DNA of 64,000 nucleotides from Candidatus Methylomirabilota bacterium (GTDB lineage: Bacteria > Methylomirabilota > Methylomirabilia > Methylomirabilales > Methylomirabilaceae). The notes under the pieces are model-generated. The model did no database searches, was not told where the DNA came from, and was given only the letters and a program-made list of their open reading frames with translations. Made by a program: the position numbers and the translations under genes. The stretch is taken from positions 26,089-90,088 of the forward strand of contig PQAM01000012.1 of assembly GCA_003104975.1 (NCBI GenBank), given 5' to 3'. How positions within the stretch are numbered: the stretch's first letter is position 1; every line of letters starts with the position of its first letter. This document shows positions 1 to 9,680 of this stretch, piece by piece.

Positions 1-2
1 AT

Positions 3-470
3 GCGCGCCCGGTCGACATGTTCGGCATGGTCGGCATCGTCCGCGGCCAGGCCGCCCGGCTCAACGTCGTGAACGCGCGCGCGATGGTCGACCCCGGCGA
101 TCGTTCGAGCCCGTGTCAGGTGGAGTTCGGGTTCGTGGACGGCCAAGGGCGGAGCCTCGGACGCGCGACGGCCGCCCTCCTGCCCGGCCAGGCCTCATTC
201 TTCGACGTCTTCTTCGATGCCTTCGACGACGCCGGCCCAGCATCGCGTCTGCAGGTCAGGGGGTTCATCATCGACGGTGGCAGGGCAGTAGCACCGGATA
301 TTGGCGACCGGACAGGCCGCATGGGCGACGATCCGTGTGCGGCGCTTCTGCCGAGCGTCGAGGTCTACGACGTGGCCACCGGCGCCAGCACGCTCGTCCT
401 GCACCCCGCGGTGATCCGCGGCTTCAACCCGCAGCCGGATCCGCCGGGCCTCCCGGCCATTCGCAAGTAG
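3..470 (+). CDS. Hypothetical secreted-type protein, 5' end cut by window edge
   Basis: The reading frame is open to the left edge, so the ATG at 18 may be internal and the gene is probably partial. The visible 150 residues are a beta-rich domain beginning FGMVGIVRGQAARLNVVN, with a conserved-looking VEFGFVDGQG segment, two widely spaced cysteines, and a C-terminal GFNPQPDPPG motif. I recognise this layout from uncharacterised extracellular proteins of environmental bacteria but know no function. The likely missing part is a signal peptide. Downstream is a HAF-repeat remnant, so this margin seems to be a decayed group of secreted-protein genes. No catalytic motif is visible. Confidence 0.55.
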   Translation, partial: ARPVDMFGMVGIVRGQAARLNVVNARAMVDPGDRSSPCQVEFGFVDGQGRSLGRATAALLPGQASFFDVFFDAFDDAGPASRLQVRGFIIDGGRAVAPDIGDRTGRMGDDPCAALLPSVEVYDVATGASTLVLHPAVIRGFNPQPDPPGLPAIRK

Positions 471-586
471 CAGTCCGGGCTGCGGAGAGTTCGAGCAACA
501 TCGGCTGGTCCGCATCGGTGTTGCTCGAACTGAGTGTGGCGACGCAGGATACGTGGGTCGGGACACATCACAGAGACGAGGAGACC

Positions 587-733
587 ATGAGAAGGCAACA
601 GTTTGTGATCCGCCGTGCTCGGCCCGCGCCCTTCGGCATTAACGCTCGTAGCGAGGTGCTCGGCTACTACATGGATGCCGGAGGCGTCTGGCGTGGTTTC
701 GTGACGACCTCGGTACGACACCTGTCGCCATGA
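587..733 (+). pseudogene. Remnant of a HAF-repeat extracellular protein
   Basis: A 48-codon frame with a good Shine-Dalgarno (GAGGAG) before ATG 587. It contains FGINARSEVLGYYMDAGG followed by VWRGFV, which matches the HAF-repeat pattern (GINxxGxxVGYYxDxxGxxHGF) of extracellular repeat proteins. A real HAF protein carries a signal peptide and several repeats. Here one repeat is followed by a stop at 731-733 and no further repeats, so I read it as a truncated remnant. A short expressed peptide cannot be excluded because the ribosome binding site is intact. Confidence 0.5.
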
Positions 734-804
734 AGGCATGGCCCGAAACACGTCCCTTGTCGCTGATGAGAGGATACGGATAGGGAGACGCGGCGGAAAA
801 GCGA

Positions 805-1044
805 TCACCGCTGACGGAGGGCTCCCGGCGCCAGCATACGCGCGGCGGCGGCGCGCGTCTCAGCCCTCACATCGGTGATCCGTCCGTCACCATTAATCGC
901 AGTAAACGCTGCGAATTCCGCAGGGATGAGTGTCGAGATCCCGTACAAGAGCTAGCTGACGCATGCATCCCGTTCATGGCAGGCGTAGAAGCCTCGCATG
1001 AATTCGAGGAGAACCCTGAGCTGTTGCTGCGACAGCCGTTCCAT
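805..1044 (-). pseudogene. Broken N-terminus of a LuxR-type sensor/regulator
   Basis: Reading the minus strand from ATG at 1044 (preceded by an AAGGGG purine run) gives MERLSQQQLRVLLEFMRGFY, typical of the start of GAF-like sensor domains in LuxR-family regulators. The frame hits an amber codon at 952-954, then continues in the same frame with a plausible domain segment (LIPAEFAAFTAINGDGR) to a stop at 805-807. No helix-turn-helix follows. I infer a pseudogene with an internal stop and a lost C-terminal half. The family assignment is from pattern recognition only. Confidence 0.5.
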
Positions 1045-1203
1045 CCCCTTTTCTGGTTGCGTATAACTACTTTATAGTCAGTAATCCGTCAATACACATT
1101 TTGGCGTATACGGTGTCACACCGCTCAGAATAGTGCATATGCGCCAGAACGGTGTACCGGAAGCGGTGTTGACGGCCCAGGGTAAGTATGGTATCCGTAA
1201 CCT

Positions 1204-1944
1204 ATGAGCAGTTCCTCCGAGGTGGCCGCACCATCCTTCCCGAGGTCCCTTTGCGGCCATCGGTTTCGCGATCCGGCGCTCCTTGAGGCGGCGCTGACCC
1301 ACCCCTCCTTCACCGATCCTTCGCAGGCCGATGTCCGTCTTCGCTATCAGCGGCTCGAGTTTCTGGGTGATGCGGTCTGGACGCTCTATGTGAGCGAGGT
1401 CCTCTGTGCCCTCCTGCCGACGGCGTCGGAGGGGGAATTGACCCGGCGACGAGCCGGCCTTGTCAGCGCCGTCGCCCTGGCCGAGATGGCCCAGCGCCAC
1501 GGTCTTGCCCCCCTGCTCTTGCTGAGCAAGGGGGAGGAGTCAACGGGCGGGCGACAAAAGACCAGGGTCCTCGCGAACAGCTTTGAAGCGGTGATCGGGG
1601 CCATCTATCTCGACGGGGGAATCGACGTCATTCGCTGCTTGGCGCAGGAGACCTGCCTGAGAAACCTCGAAGAGGCACGGGTCATCACAGATCCGAAGAC
1701 GGTCCTGCAACAACTCATTCAATCTCGCGTCCACACGGTACCCCGTTATCGTCTGGTTCGCCGGTCCGGCGCCCCCCATGCACCGACGTTCGAGGTTGAG
1801 GTGATAGTCAACCGATCCCGGATGGCCAGGGGCAACGGTCCGAATAGGCAAGAAGCCGAATGTGACGCCGCCCGAAATGCGCTGCGTTCGCTACCGACTG
1901 AACTCTCCACAACATCTTGTAGTCGCAATAGATCAGACTACTGA
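1204..1944 (+). CDS. rnc: Ribonuclease III
   Basis: 246 residues, usual RNase III length. It cleaves double-stranded RNA in rRNA and mRNA processing. The nuclease domain has the signature RLEFLGDAVW with metal ligands E52 and D56, and the second metal motif NSFEAVIGAIYLDGG with E128. The position that is usually Asp (four residues after the VLA start) is Asn125. A C-terminal dsRNA-binding domain spans about residues 160-232. A TATAGT hexamer at 1073-1078 is a possible -10 element. The gene heads an rnc-smc-ftsY series found in many bacteria, though smc has its own candidate promoter. Confidence 0.93.
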   Translation: MSSSSEVAAPSFPRSLCGHRFRDPALLEAALTHPSFTDPSQADVRLRYQRLEFLGDAVWTLYVSEVLCALLPTASEGELTRRRAGLVSAVALAEMAQRHGLAPLLLLSKGEESTGGRQKTRVLANSFEAVIGAIYLDGGIDVIRCLAQETCLRNLEEARVITDPKTVLQQLIQSRVHTVPRYRLVRRSGAPHAPTFEVEVIVNRSRMARGNGPNRQEAECDAARNALRSLPTELSTTSCSRNRSDY

Positions 1945-1958
1945 TTCTAGTATTTTCC

Positions 1959-1988
1959 TTGACAGGGATGTCCTGGGTCTGGTAGGGT
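1959..1988 (+). promoter_or_regulatory. Candidate sigma70-type promoter for smc
   Basis: A perfect TTGACA at 1959-1964 is followed after 18 bases by TAGGGT at 1983-1988, just downstream of rnc. The same TTGACA-N18-TANGGT layout occurs before ribD and, as TTGACG-N18-TAGGAT, before the gene at 33363. No experimental support. Confidence 0.45.
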
Positions 1989-2081
1989 GTCACCATTGTA
2001 TCGTGTCTTTGCGGAGTGAGGAGGCCTGAGCATGAGGCAGAATGGCGTGGTGATGGTCTTGGCGGATCCTGGTGTCGGGCA

Positions 2082-5000
2082 ATGCGGCTTCAGCGATTGA
2101 CCGCATTCGGTTTCAAGTCGTTCGCCGAAAAGATCGAGGTGACCTTCGAGCCCGGCGTGACGGCGATCGTCGGACCGAACGGCTGCGGTAAGAGCAATCT
2201 CTCCGATGCCATTCGATGGGCCCTGGGCGAGCAAAGCGCCAAGCTGTTGCGCGGAGATCGAATGGACGACGTGATCTTTGCGGGCAACGGCAGTCGCAAG
2301 CCGTTGGGTATGGCCGAGGTCTCCCTGAGCTTTACCGACAACTACGGCAACATCCCGACGGAGTTTCACGAGGTCACGGTGACCCGTCGCCTCTACCGCT
2401 CCGGTGAGAGTGAGTACCTCTTGAATCATATTCCCTGCCGGCTTCGCGACATCACCGATCTGTTCCTGGATACCGGGCTCGGGGGTGAACCGTATGCCTT
2501 GATCGAACAGGGAAGTATCGGCAGCATTGTCAGTGCGAAGCCCGCCGAACGTCGGCTCCTGATTGAGGAGGCGGCCGGCATCATGACCTACAAGGTCCGA
2601 AAGCGGTCCGCCCTCGCCAAGCTGGAGGCCGCGGAACAGAACCTCCTCCGGGTCGGCGACATCATCCGAGAGGTCGAGCGGCAGAAGAATTCCCTCAAAC
2701 GACAGGCGAATAAGGCAGAGCGATATCGCACCTATCAGGATCGGGCGTGTGAGCTGAAGGGCTTTGTGAAGTTCTCTGAACTGGAACAGTTGCGGCATCA
2801 ACGCACCCTGTTCGAGCAGACCGCCTCGGCGGCGCAGCAGGAGCTCGACTCGGTACAGGCGGCGGTCGCCGGCGTGGAGGCCGAACAGGAGATCGTCCGG
2901 GTCGGCGAACTCGAACAGGAGCGCGCCAGAGCTGCCGCGCAGGAGCGGTTGCACGAACTACGCAGCGCCCTGTCTCACGATGAGGCCGAGATGAACCATC
3001 TGCGGCAGATGCTTGAGGAGTCGTCGCGTCGCAAACAGGAGCGTCGTGACCGCTCGGCGCTGCTGCACGACCGTCGCGCGACGCTCCTACAGCAAGAGGC
3101 CGAGGCCAAGGCGCAGGCGCAGCGGCTGATCGATGACCTGGAAGCCGGTCGTACGCAGCTCAACCTGAAGTCGTCCGAGTTGGCGGCGCTGGAAGAGACG
3201 ATCGGCACAACGACGCGGGCACTTGAGGCGTCGCGTCGGCGTCTCGTACAGGAGGCGGCGGCACTGGCGGACCGCCGTAACCATCTGACCAGCCTTCGAG
3301 AACGCGCACGCCTCTACGGCACCCAACGCGATCTGGCGAGTGAGCGCACGGCCCGACTGGAGCAACAGGACCGCGACCTCATCCCGTTGGAGGAGGCGCA
3401 ACGCGTCGCATTTGAACAGGCGGTCGAGCGACTGGAGGCATTGCAGACAGAACGGACGCGGCTCACACATCAGGGCACCGAAGAGGATGCCGCACGCGAG
3501 GCGACAAGACCCCGACTTGAGGCGCTGCGAAATGAATCGGCGTCGCTCCGCAGCCGTCTCGCATCCCTCATTGAGCTGAGCGACAATTTCGAAGGATACG
3601 TTGACGGTCACCGGTATCTCCTCCAGCAACACGTGCGTGGCGAGTCGAGAGTCGAAGGACTGAAGGGCGCGCTGGCGGATCGGCTCGAGGTGCCCGCCCC
3701 CTACGAGCGCGCCATCGAGGCCCTGCTCGGCGATGCATTGCAGGGGCTCGTGATGCAACGGCCGCAGGATGTCGAGGAGGCCATTCGACGGCTGAATGAG
3801 CGGGGCCGGGGGCGGGCGACGTTTCTGCTCCATCGTGGTGCCGTGAGCGATCAATCCGACATGACGACCGCTCGGCTGCGTGATGTCCTCGCCGCCTCAG
3901 GCACCCCGGTGGAAGGGCTCGCGCTCGATCTGATCCGCTGCGTCGACGAGGATCGGCCGCTGGTGGCAGCCCTCCTCGCCGACGGGATCATCGTCCGAGA
4001 GCTGTCCGATGCGCTCGCACTCGGCGGTTGCCTCCCTGCTCCTTTTGCCGTCGCGACACTCGCCGGCGAACTCATCACCGCCAAAGGGATCATCGTCGGC
4101 GGGCCGGGGGGTGGGTCCGGGATCCTGCCGCGACGCCGGGAGATCGCTCGGCTTCGAGATCGCAACCGCGAACTGCGCGATACCCTGCAGGCGGCCGAGG
4201 CCGAATGGGAGAGCTCCTGTCGCCGCTCCGCCGATCTCGGGGAATCGTTGGAGCTGGTCAATCGGCGTCTCCATGAACTGGAGATCGAGCGCCTTAAGGC
4301 GGAGACGGCACTTGCCCACACCAGTGCGGAGCGACGACGCCTCTTGCAGCAGATCGAGGTGCTGACCTATGAAGGTCAGAGCCATGATGAGGACCTCCGC
4401 GTCCTCGACGCAGAGATCCGGACCATCGAACACTCGCTTATGGAGTTTGAAGACCGCGGGCAGGCGGCTCAGCGCGAGACCGCGATGCTCGAGACCGACG
4501 TAACCGCTCGCCAGCAGGAACGGGACGGCCTGATCCGGGAGGCAGGGGAATACCGCGTTCGGCTGACGGCACTGCAGGGCCAGCGTGAGATCCTGGCTCG
4601 CGGCCTCGCCAGGACGGTGGAGGAACTCGACCAGGTAACAACCGAACTGGGGTCCATCGAGGTCGAACTTGCCGAGCAACAGCGTCGTGAAGCGCAGATG
4701 GAGGCGAGCGTCGCAGGGCTTCAGGTCCGGTTGAGTGCGTTGGTCGAGGAGGAGCAGGAGGCGCATCGAGTCGTCGTGGCGCTGGATGAGGCCCGTCGGG
4801 AGTTGAGCGAGCGGCGTCAGGCCATCGACGAACGCCTGCTGGGGCTGAAGCGGTCGCTGTTCGACACCCAACAGGCGTCGAACGAGGCGACAATTCGACT
4901 TGCCGAACTGCGGAATACGATCTCGCTCCTGGAGGAGGCGCTGAGATCGGAGGGACCTGCCGACATCGAGGCGATTGTCCGACGGCTGTCCGAAAGCGGG

Positions 5001-5660
5001 CTGGGTATCGAAGCGGCCAATAGCGAACTGACGGATCTCACCAACAGGATTGCGGAACTCGGCGCGGTCAATATGGCTGCCCTCGAGGAATACCAGGAGT
5101 TGGCCGAACGCCACCGCTTCCTCTCCGCTCAGGCTGAAGACCTTGGCGCCTCTGCGCAGTCGCTCCGAACCGCCATCTCAGAGATCAATCAGACAATTCA
5201 GGAACGATTCAGCGAGACCCTGAAGACCGTAGCCGACCATCTGGATCGACTCTGGAGTTGCCTCATTCCCGGAGGTCAGGCGACGCTGACCCTGGCCGAA
5301 CCGGAGGATGGTGAGGAGGAACCGGGGGTGGAGATGACCGTTCGCATCCCCGGAAAACGGGCGACCCTCAACCTGTTATCCGGAGGTGAGAAGGCGCTGG
5401 CGGCCCTGGCGCTGCTGCTGGCCCTGTTCCACACCCGTCCGAGCCCCTTTTGCCTGCTGGATGAGGTCGATGCCCCGCTCGACGATGCAAACGCCGAACG
5501 GCTCGCCTCGCTGCTCAGGGAGATGGCCGCCAGCGCCCAGTTTCTCCTCATTACCCACAACAAACGGACGATGGCGGCGGCCGACCTCCTCTACGGCGTG
5601 ACGATGGAGGAGCATGGCGTCTCTAAGCTGCTGTCGCTCCACATGGGTCGAGCCGCCTGA
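2082..5660 (+). CDS. smc: Chromosome segregation ATPase SMC
   Basis: 1192 residues, normal for bacterial SMC, the core of the condensin complex with ScpA/ScpB. I chose ATG 2082 because the family begins [17 protein letters not shown]; a GTG at 2016 would add 22 non-homologous residues. The head has Walker [10 protein letters not shown] near residue 32. Long coiled coils flank a hinge around residues 500-660 (glycine-rich stretch [16 protein letters not shown] at its end). The C-terminal head has the ABC signature [15 protein letters not shown] and Walker [14 protein letters not shown]. Position between rnc and ftsY is common. Neither scpA nor scpB is in this window. Confidence 0.95.
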   Translation: MRLQRLTAFGFKSFAEKIEVTFEPGVTAIVGPNGCGKSNLSDAIRWALGEQSAKLLRGDRMDDVIFAGNGSRKPLGMAEVSLSFTDNYGNIPTEFHEVTVTRRLYRSGESEYLLNHIPCRLRDITDLFLDTGLGGEPYALIEQGSIGSIVSAKPAERRLLIEEAAGIMTYKVRKRSALAKLEAAEQNLLRVGDIIREVERQKNSLKRQANKAERYRTYQDRACELKGFVKFSELEQLRHQRTLFEQTASAAQQELDSVQAAVAGVEAEQEIVRVGELEQERARAAAQERLHELRSALSHDEAEMNHLRQMLEESSRRKQERRDRSALLHDRRATLLQQEAEAKAQAQRLIDDLEAGRTQLNLKSSELAALEETIGTTTRALEASRRRLVQEAAALADRRNHLTSLRERARLYGTQRDLASERTARLEQQDRDLIPLEEAQRVAFEQAVERLEALQTERTRLTHQGTEEDAAREATRPRLEALRNESASLRSRLASLIELSDNFEGYVDGHRYLLQQHVRGESRVEGLKGALADRLEVPAPYERAIEALLGDALQGLVMQRPQDVEEAIRRLNERGRGRATFLLHRGAVSDQSDMTTARLRDVLAASGTPVEGLALDLIRCVDEDRPLVAALLADGIIVRELSDALALGGCLPAPFAVATLAGELITAKGIIVGGPGGGSGILPRRREIARLRDRNRELRDTLQAAEAEWESSCRRSADLGESLELVNRRLHELEIERLKAETALAHTSAERRRLLQQIEVLTYEGQSHDEDLRVLDAEIRTIEHSLMEFEDRGQAAQRETAMLETDVTARQQERDGLIREAGEYRVRLTALQGQREILARGLARTVEELDQVTTELGSIEVELAEQQRREAQMEASVAGLQVRLSALVEEEQEAHRVVVALDEARRELSERRQAIDERLLGLKRSLFDTQQASNEATIRLAELRNTISLLEEALRSEGPADIEAIVRRLSESGLGIEAANSELTDLTNRIAELGAVNMAALEEYQELAERHRFLSAQAEDLGASAQSLRTAISEINQTIQERFSETLKTVADHLDRLWSCLIPGGQATLTLAEPEDGEEEPGVEMTVRIPGKRATLNLLSGGEKALAALALLLALFHTRPSPFCLLDEVDAPLDDANAERLASLLREMAASAQFLLITHNKRTMAAADLLYGVTMEEHGVSKLLSLHMGRAA

Positions 5661-5685
5661 CCGGGGCCGCGCAGGAAGATTCCCG

Positions 5686-6630
5686 ATGTTTACCGGCAAC
5701 CCTCCACGTCAGGGCCTTCTGGGACGATTTGTCGCAGGGCTGGCGCGAACCCGCCAGGGTCTGGTAGGACAGATCGGACGACTGTTCGGTTCCCATTCGC
5801 CGAGCCTCGCCGACCTTGAGGCGCTGGAAGAGATTCTCATTGCCGCCGACTTCGGTCCGGCCCTGGCCCAACGACTTATCGCGCCTCTCCACCAGCGTCT
5901 CGGTCGCCGGGATCTCAACAGCGTCGAGCAGGTGGCGGCGGCCCTCAAGCAAGGGATTCTCGCTATTCTGGCTGGCGTTGCGCCACCCCCTTCATCCCGA
6001 AACCATCCGACTACACCGCAGGTCCTGCTCTTCCTGGGCATCAACGGATCCGGCAAGACCACGACGATCGGGAAGTTCGCGAACCGCCTGATTGCCGAGG
6101 GTGGCAGCGTGGTGTTGGCCGGTGCCGATACCTTTCGAGCGGCGGCGATCGAACAGTTGGGGCTGTGGGGCCGGCGGGTGGGCGCCGATGTCGTCTGCCA
6201 CCAGGCGGGGGCCGACCCCTCTGCCGTGGTGTTCGACGCGGTGCAGGCCGCCTGCGCGCGCGGCGCAACCCACCTGCTGATCGACACGGCCGGCCGTCTG
6301 CACACCAAACGGAATCTGATGGAGGAGTTGAAAAAGATCCAGCGGGTCGTTGCGCGACAGATGCCGGATGCGCCCCACGAACGGATCATGGTGCTCGACG
6401 CGACCTCCGGCCTCAACGCGCTGGTACAGGCGAAGACCTTTCACGAGGCGGTGGGGCTGACGAGCCTGATCCTGACCAAACTGGACGGTACGGCCAAAGG
6501 GGGTGTGGTGGTGGCGATCGCGGATCAGCTCAAGGTTCCCATCACCTATGTCGGTCTTGGCGAGGGGGTCGACGATCTGCAGCCGTTCGTCCCGGAAACC
6601 TTTGCCGACGCCCTCTTCGCGAATTCCTGA
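5686..6630 (+). CDS. ftsY: Signal recognition particle receptor FtsY
   Basis: 314 residues from ATG 5686, which has an AGGAA purine run 8 bases upstream; an in-frame ATG at 5614 inside the smc 3' end is unlikely. FtsY docks SRP-ribosome complexes at the inner membrane. It has an amphipathic N-terminal helix, the N domain, then the G domain with GINGSGKTTTIGK (P-loop), DTFRAAAIEQL, DTAGR and TKLDGTAKGG. The acidic A domain of enterobacterial FtsY is absent, as in many other phyla. It lies 25 bases after smc, so the two are probably cotranscribed. Confidence 0.95.
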   Translation: MFTGNPPRQGLLGRFVAGLARTRQGLVGQIGRLFGSHSPSLADLEALEEILIAADFGPALAQRLIAPLHQRLGRRDLNSVEQVAAALKQGILAILAGVAPPPSSRNHPTTPQVLLFLGINGSGKTTTIGKFANRLIAEGGSVVLAGADTFRAAAIEQLGLWGRRVGADVVCHQAGADPSAVVFDAVQAACARGATHLLIDTAGRLHTKRNLMEELKKIQRVVARQMPDAPHERIMVLDATSGLNALVQAKTFHEAVGLTSLILTKLDGTAKGGVVVAIADQLKVPITYVGLGEGVDDLQPFVPETFADALFANS

Positions 6631-6665
6631 TCTGTCATCCCATCGTCTCCGCATCCTTCCAACCG

Positions 6666-8765
6666 CTACCTGATCTTGATCCGCAGCTCCTCCTGATCAT
6701 GTGAGCCGCCACTCGAGGTCACCATGACCTGAAAATCGAAGGTGCCGACCGTCGTGGGCGTCCCGACGATCTGCCCCGTGGCCGAATCAAGGTTCAGACC
6801 GGGTGGAAGCGTACCGCCGATGAGGCTGAAGGTCAGCGGCGGTATCCCTCTTTTGGCCTTCAGCGTGGCAGGGTACGGGATCCCCACCCGACCACGCTTC
6901 AGCGTATCAGTCGTAAGCTTCACCGGCTTGACGATCTTCAGGGACACCCGCTGCGTAGATGCGGCCCCTGCGTTATCCGTGACCTCGACGGTAAACTTGG
7001 CCGACTTGGCCTTTGTCGGGATCCCGCTGATCGTACCCGCCGCGTCGAGGACCAGTCCCGGTTGAAGCTTCCCCTTGATCAGTCGCCACAGATAGGGGGG
7101 TGTACCGCCTTCAGCCGACAGTCCTGTCAGGTAACTTACACCCCGCTCTCCAACAGGCAGACCGGCGGTTGTAATTCCAAGCGGCGGCGGGCCCGCGATG
7201 CCGTATATTCTGAGGCTCCAACTGTTCCAGGTCCCGACATCCTCGGGAGCCAGATCAGCAACCCGAAGCGTCCAGGTACCGGCCGCCGATTCCCCCCAAT
7301 GACGCACCGATCCGAAGCGCCAGAAGCTGAAATTCTCACCGGCGTCCAAGGCTCGAACCGTGGCCAGCCTGCTGATGACGCCCGCAGGAGAGGTCAAGGT
7401 GGCCTCCAAATCACCGCGATACGGATGCGTGGCATCAAATATCACTTCGACATGTTCGACGGTGAAGTTGATAAATGCATTGTCAATGGAAATACTATCC
7501 ACCAGACCCGCCGTGTCGTCGTCCGGGATGGCGCGGCCGATTGAACGTGTGACGGCGGGTACGGCGCTCTCGGCTGGAACAGGGCTCCAGGTGGCGGCCA
7601 GATTGACCGCCGCCTGTCCGTCCGCCAATCCAAATCCGAACCGCTCGTTGTGGGCGAAGGATCCGGTTGTCCACCCGGAATCCGCCGGGTTGATCCGCAC
7701 CGCAGAATGCGCCAGGATGTGTTGGACGTCGCGCCAGGTCAACGAGGGATTCTCGGCCAGCATGAGCGCCGCAATACCGCCGACCAATGGGGTAGCCGCG
7801 GATGTTCCCCCGAAACCGCTCGTGTAGTCGCCCGGCGCATCACCCGGCGCACCTACGAGGTCGGTTGTCGTGATCCCCCGCGTGCCTCCGTTAGAGGGGG
7901 CCGTGACGAACATGGCTGCGCAGGGTTCACTGTAGGGCGCCTGTTGCGCGTTATCGGCCAGCGCACCCACCGCCATTACGAACCGGTTATTTGCGAATCC
8001 ATTGAAATTGCAGTTATCATCTCTTGTGAGACCATTGCCGGCGGCCCAGAGAAAGACCCTCCCTTTGCCGCTCCGCCCCTGCATGATCGCCGTCTCAATC
8101 GCCGTCTGCGCGAGAGCACCGGGACCTGACAGGGTACTCCCGTTATCGGGCGGACCCCAGGAGTTGCTGAGGATGTGAATGGCGTCCCGTTGATGGGCGA
8201 GCGCCGCAGCGATCTGAGCGTCCGACACCGGGCTGCCGATCAGGCGCAATCCGGCCAGGGATGCGAGCGGCGCCGCGCCGCTGCCCCCGATGCCGTTATC
8301 CCCCCTGGCGGCGGCGACCCCCGCCACAGCGGTTCCGTGAAAATCTCCCGCGTTAATATCCGGACTCGGATCGGCGTCATTGCCGTTAAAATCCCATGAG
8401 AGATCGCTCATATAGTTGGGGGCCAGGTCGGGATGGGTGTGCTGTAACCCGTCATCGACGATGCCGACTACAATTCCCGCGCCTTTGGTAGTCGGCCAGA
8501 CCGCCCGAACGTTGGTCCCGGCCGGCTCTTCGCCACGCGCCTTGAGATGCCACTGCTGATCGAGTAATGGATCGGTCGAGGCGCTGTCGGTCCGGATCAC
8601 CGGGAGTGTTTGATCGGGTTCCACGGCAGCGACGGCTGTTGCGTGCGCGACCGCGCCACCAACGAGCCACATCAGACCGGCGGTCAACACGGCGCGCCAG
8701 AACCATCCTGCGCGCCACATCGCTGACCATGCTTTGAAAGTGGTCGACTGAGTCGGTATCGGCAC
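6666..8765 (-). CDS. Kexin-like S8 serine protease with P domain and Ig-like repeats
   Basis: 699 residues from GTG 8765, with GGAGGG 5 bases upstream. Order: signal/membrane segment (about 22-45), S8 catalytic domain (about 65-400), proprotein-convertase P domain (about 420-530), then two putative-Ig (He_PIG-like) repeats with the PPL.F and G.LPPGLxLD motifs. The catalytic triad is visible: D104 in GIVDDGLQ, H143 in DFHGTAVAG, S322 in GGTSAATP, with oxyanion Asn244 in AAGNG. The mature-like start (DPLLDQQWHL) follows the signal almost directly, so there is no room for the usual pro-domain. The gene 55 bases upstream seems to supply it. Probably exported; substrate unknown. It ends convergent with ftsY. 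Confidence 0.88.
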   Translation of the reverse strand: MPIPTQSTTFKAWSAMWRAGWFWRAVLTAGLMWLVGGAVAHATAVAAVEPDQTLPVIRTDSASTDPLLDQQWHLKARGEEPAGTNVRAVWPTTKGAGIVVGIVDDGLQHTHPDLAPNYMSDLSWDFNGNDADPSPDINAGDFHGTAVAGVAAARGDNGIGGSGAAPLASLAGLRLIGSPVSDAQIAAALAHQRDAIHILSNSWGPPDNGSTLSGPGALAQTAIETAIMQGRSGKGRVFLWAAGNGLTRDDNCNFNGFANNRFVMAVGALADNAQQAPYSEPCAAMFVTAPSNGGTRGITTTDLVGAPGDAPGDYTSGFGGTSAATPLVGGIAALMLAENPSLTWRDVQHILAHSAVRINPADSGWTTGSFAHNERFGFGLADGQAAVNLAATWSPVPAESAVPAVTRSIGRAIPDDDTAGLVDSISIDNAFINFTVEHVEVIFDATHPYRGDLEATLTSPAGVISRLATVRALDAGENFSFWRFGSVRHWGESAAGTWTLRVADLAPEDVGTWNSWSLRIYGIAGPPPLGITTAGLPVGERGVSYLTGLSAEGGTPPYLWRLIKGKLQPGLVLDAAGTISGIPTKAKSAKFTVEVTDNAGAASTQRVSLKIVKPVKLTTDTLKRGRVGIPYPATLKAKRGIPPLTFSLIGGTLPPGLNLDSATGQIVGTPTTVGTFDFQVMVTSSGGSHDQEELRIKIR

Positions 8766-8820
8766 CGCTACCCTCCGCTAATGTCCCGAGAGGTCCGTGA
8801 CGCCTGCAACCTGACCCGGA

Positions 8821-9462
8821 TCAGCGCGCGACGTAGGCGCGTTTTAAGAGCGGATAGGCGCTGCGCACTCCCGGGCGCTCGCGCAGCGCCTCAGCGAGCG
8901 TGAGGGTCGCAATCGGATCGCTCGCATCGACAACGTAGCCCCCGGGAACGCCGGGAATCGATCGGACAGATCTGACCGCCAATCCTGCGACCAGATCCTG
9001 CACATCTATCCCCTCCTCCACCAACAGACCAACCTCTCGAGTCAGCAGGCGGCGGGTGCTCTTACTGTGCGGGAGTCCGGATTCAAAGAGGACCGGGTAG
9101 ATGTCAACACCGGGGTTGACGGCCTTCAAAGCTGCGGTCATCGCCGACAGATCCGCAAGGGTGGTAATCTCTGACAGGGCAACGACAGCTCTGGAGGCCT
9201 CGCTGTCCACCACGCGCGCGCCGTAGACCATGACCGGCGTATCGACGGCGGGAACGCCGCCTTTGTCCGACATCGGCCACTGAAGCTCGATCGTATCGAG
9301 GACCACTTCATACTGTTCTCGATGCGGCGCATAAAGCGTGATCAGCGGCCCCGCAACAGGCTGCTTCGGCTCCTTGGCGCCGCTTTCATCGACCGAAAAT
9401 ATCAGCAGGCCCGCCAGACACAGGTTGGTTACCCATCTCATGCGTTGCGCGTTCCGCCCCAT
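8821..9462 (-). CDS. Secreted protein resembling a stand-alone subtilase pro-domain
   Basis: 213 residues; ATG 9462 has GGAGGG 6 bases upstream. It has an N-terminal signal segment (about 8-28). The C-terminal 90 residues (RRLLTREVGLLVEEGIDVQ, then a VRSIPGVPGGYVVDASDP segment and ALRERPGVRSAYP) follow the pattern of the intramolecular-chaperone pro-region that precedes kexin-like S8 catalytic domains, normally ending just before the D-P-L-x-x-x-QWHL start. Here it is a separate gene, 55 bases before a protease that starts with exactly that motif. I infer a trans-acting pro-domain/inhibitor. The first half (about 30-110) is not recognised. Confidence 0.6.
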   Translation of the reverse strand: MGRNAQRMRWVTNLCLAGLLIFSVDESGAKEPKQPVAGPLITLYAPHREQYEVVLDTIELQWPMSDKGGVPAVDTPVMVYGARVVDSEASRAVVALSEITTLADLSAMTAALKAVNPGVDIYPVLFESGLPHSKSTRRLLTREVGLLVEEGIDVQDLVAGLAVRSVRSIPGVPGGYVVDASDPIATLTLAEALRERPGVRSAYPLLKRAYVAR

Positions 9463-9595
9463 TGCCCCCTCCGCTTTCTCGACCTTTTCTTGTAGTGTAG
9501 CACGCCACGGCTGAAGTCCGGAGACCTTTCCGTACTACCCGCTGACGAGCGTCACCGGGTTGCCTTTCCAGCAGAGACGGTCGCCCGCTTTGCGC

Positions 9596-9625
9596 TTGAC
9601 ACCCCTGATCCCGCGGTGTTAAGGT
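9596..9625 (+). promoter_or_regulatory. Candidate promoter for the rib operon
   Basis: TTGACA at 9596-9601, 18-base spacer, TAAGGT at 9620-9625, about 55 bases before the ribD ATG. The leader is too short for an FMN riboswitch and none of its conserved boxes is seen, so flavin feedback by that route is unlikely here. Confidence 0.45.
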
Positions 9626-9680
9626 AACTTCATGTATTTCCTCAGAAAGTCCGCTTTCTCGTTACCTGCTATGAGGTGGA

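Noticed and set aside
3897..5114. 405-codon open frame on the minus strand inside smc
   Set aside because: It lies fully antisense to a clear SMC coding region, has no family motifs, and is an expected shadow of GC-rich codon use.
9463..9680. FMN riboswitch upstream of ribD
   Set aside because: The leader after the candidate promoter is only about 50 nt and none of the conserved RFN sequence boxes is present.
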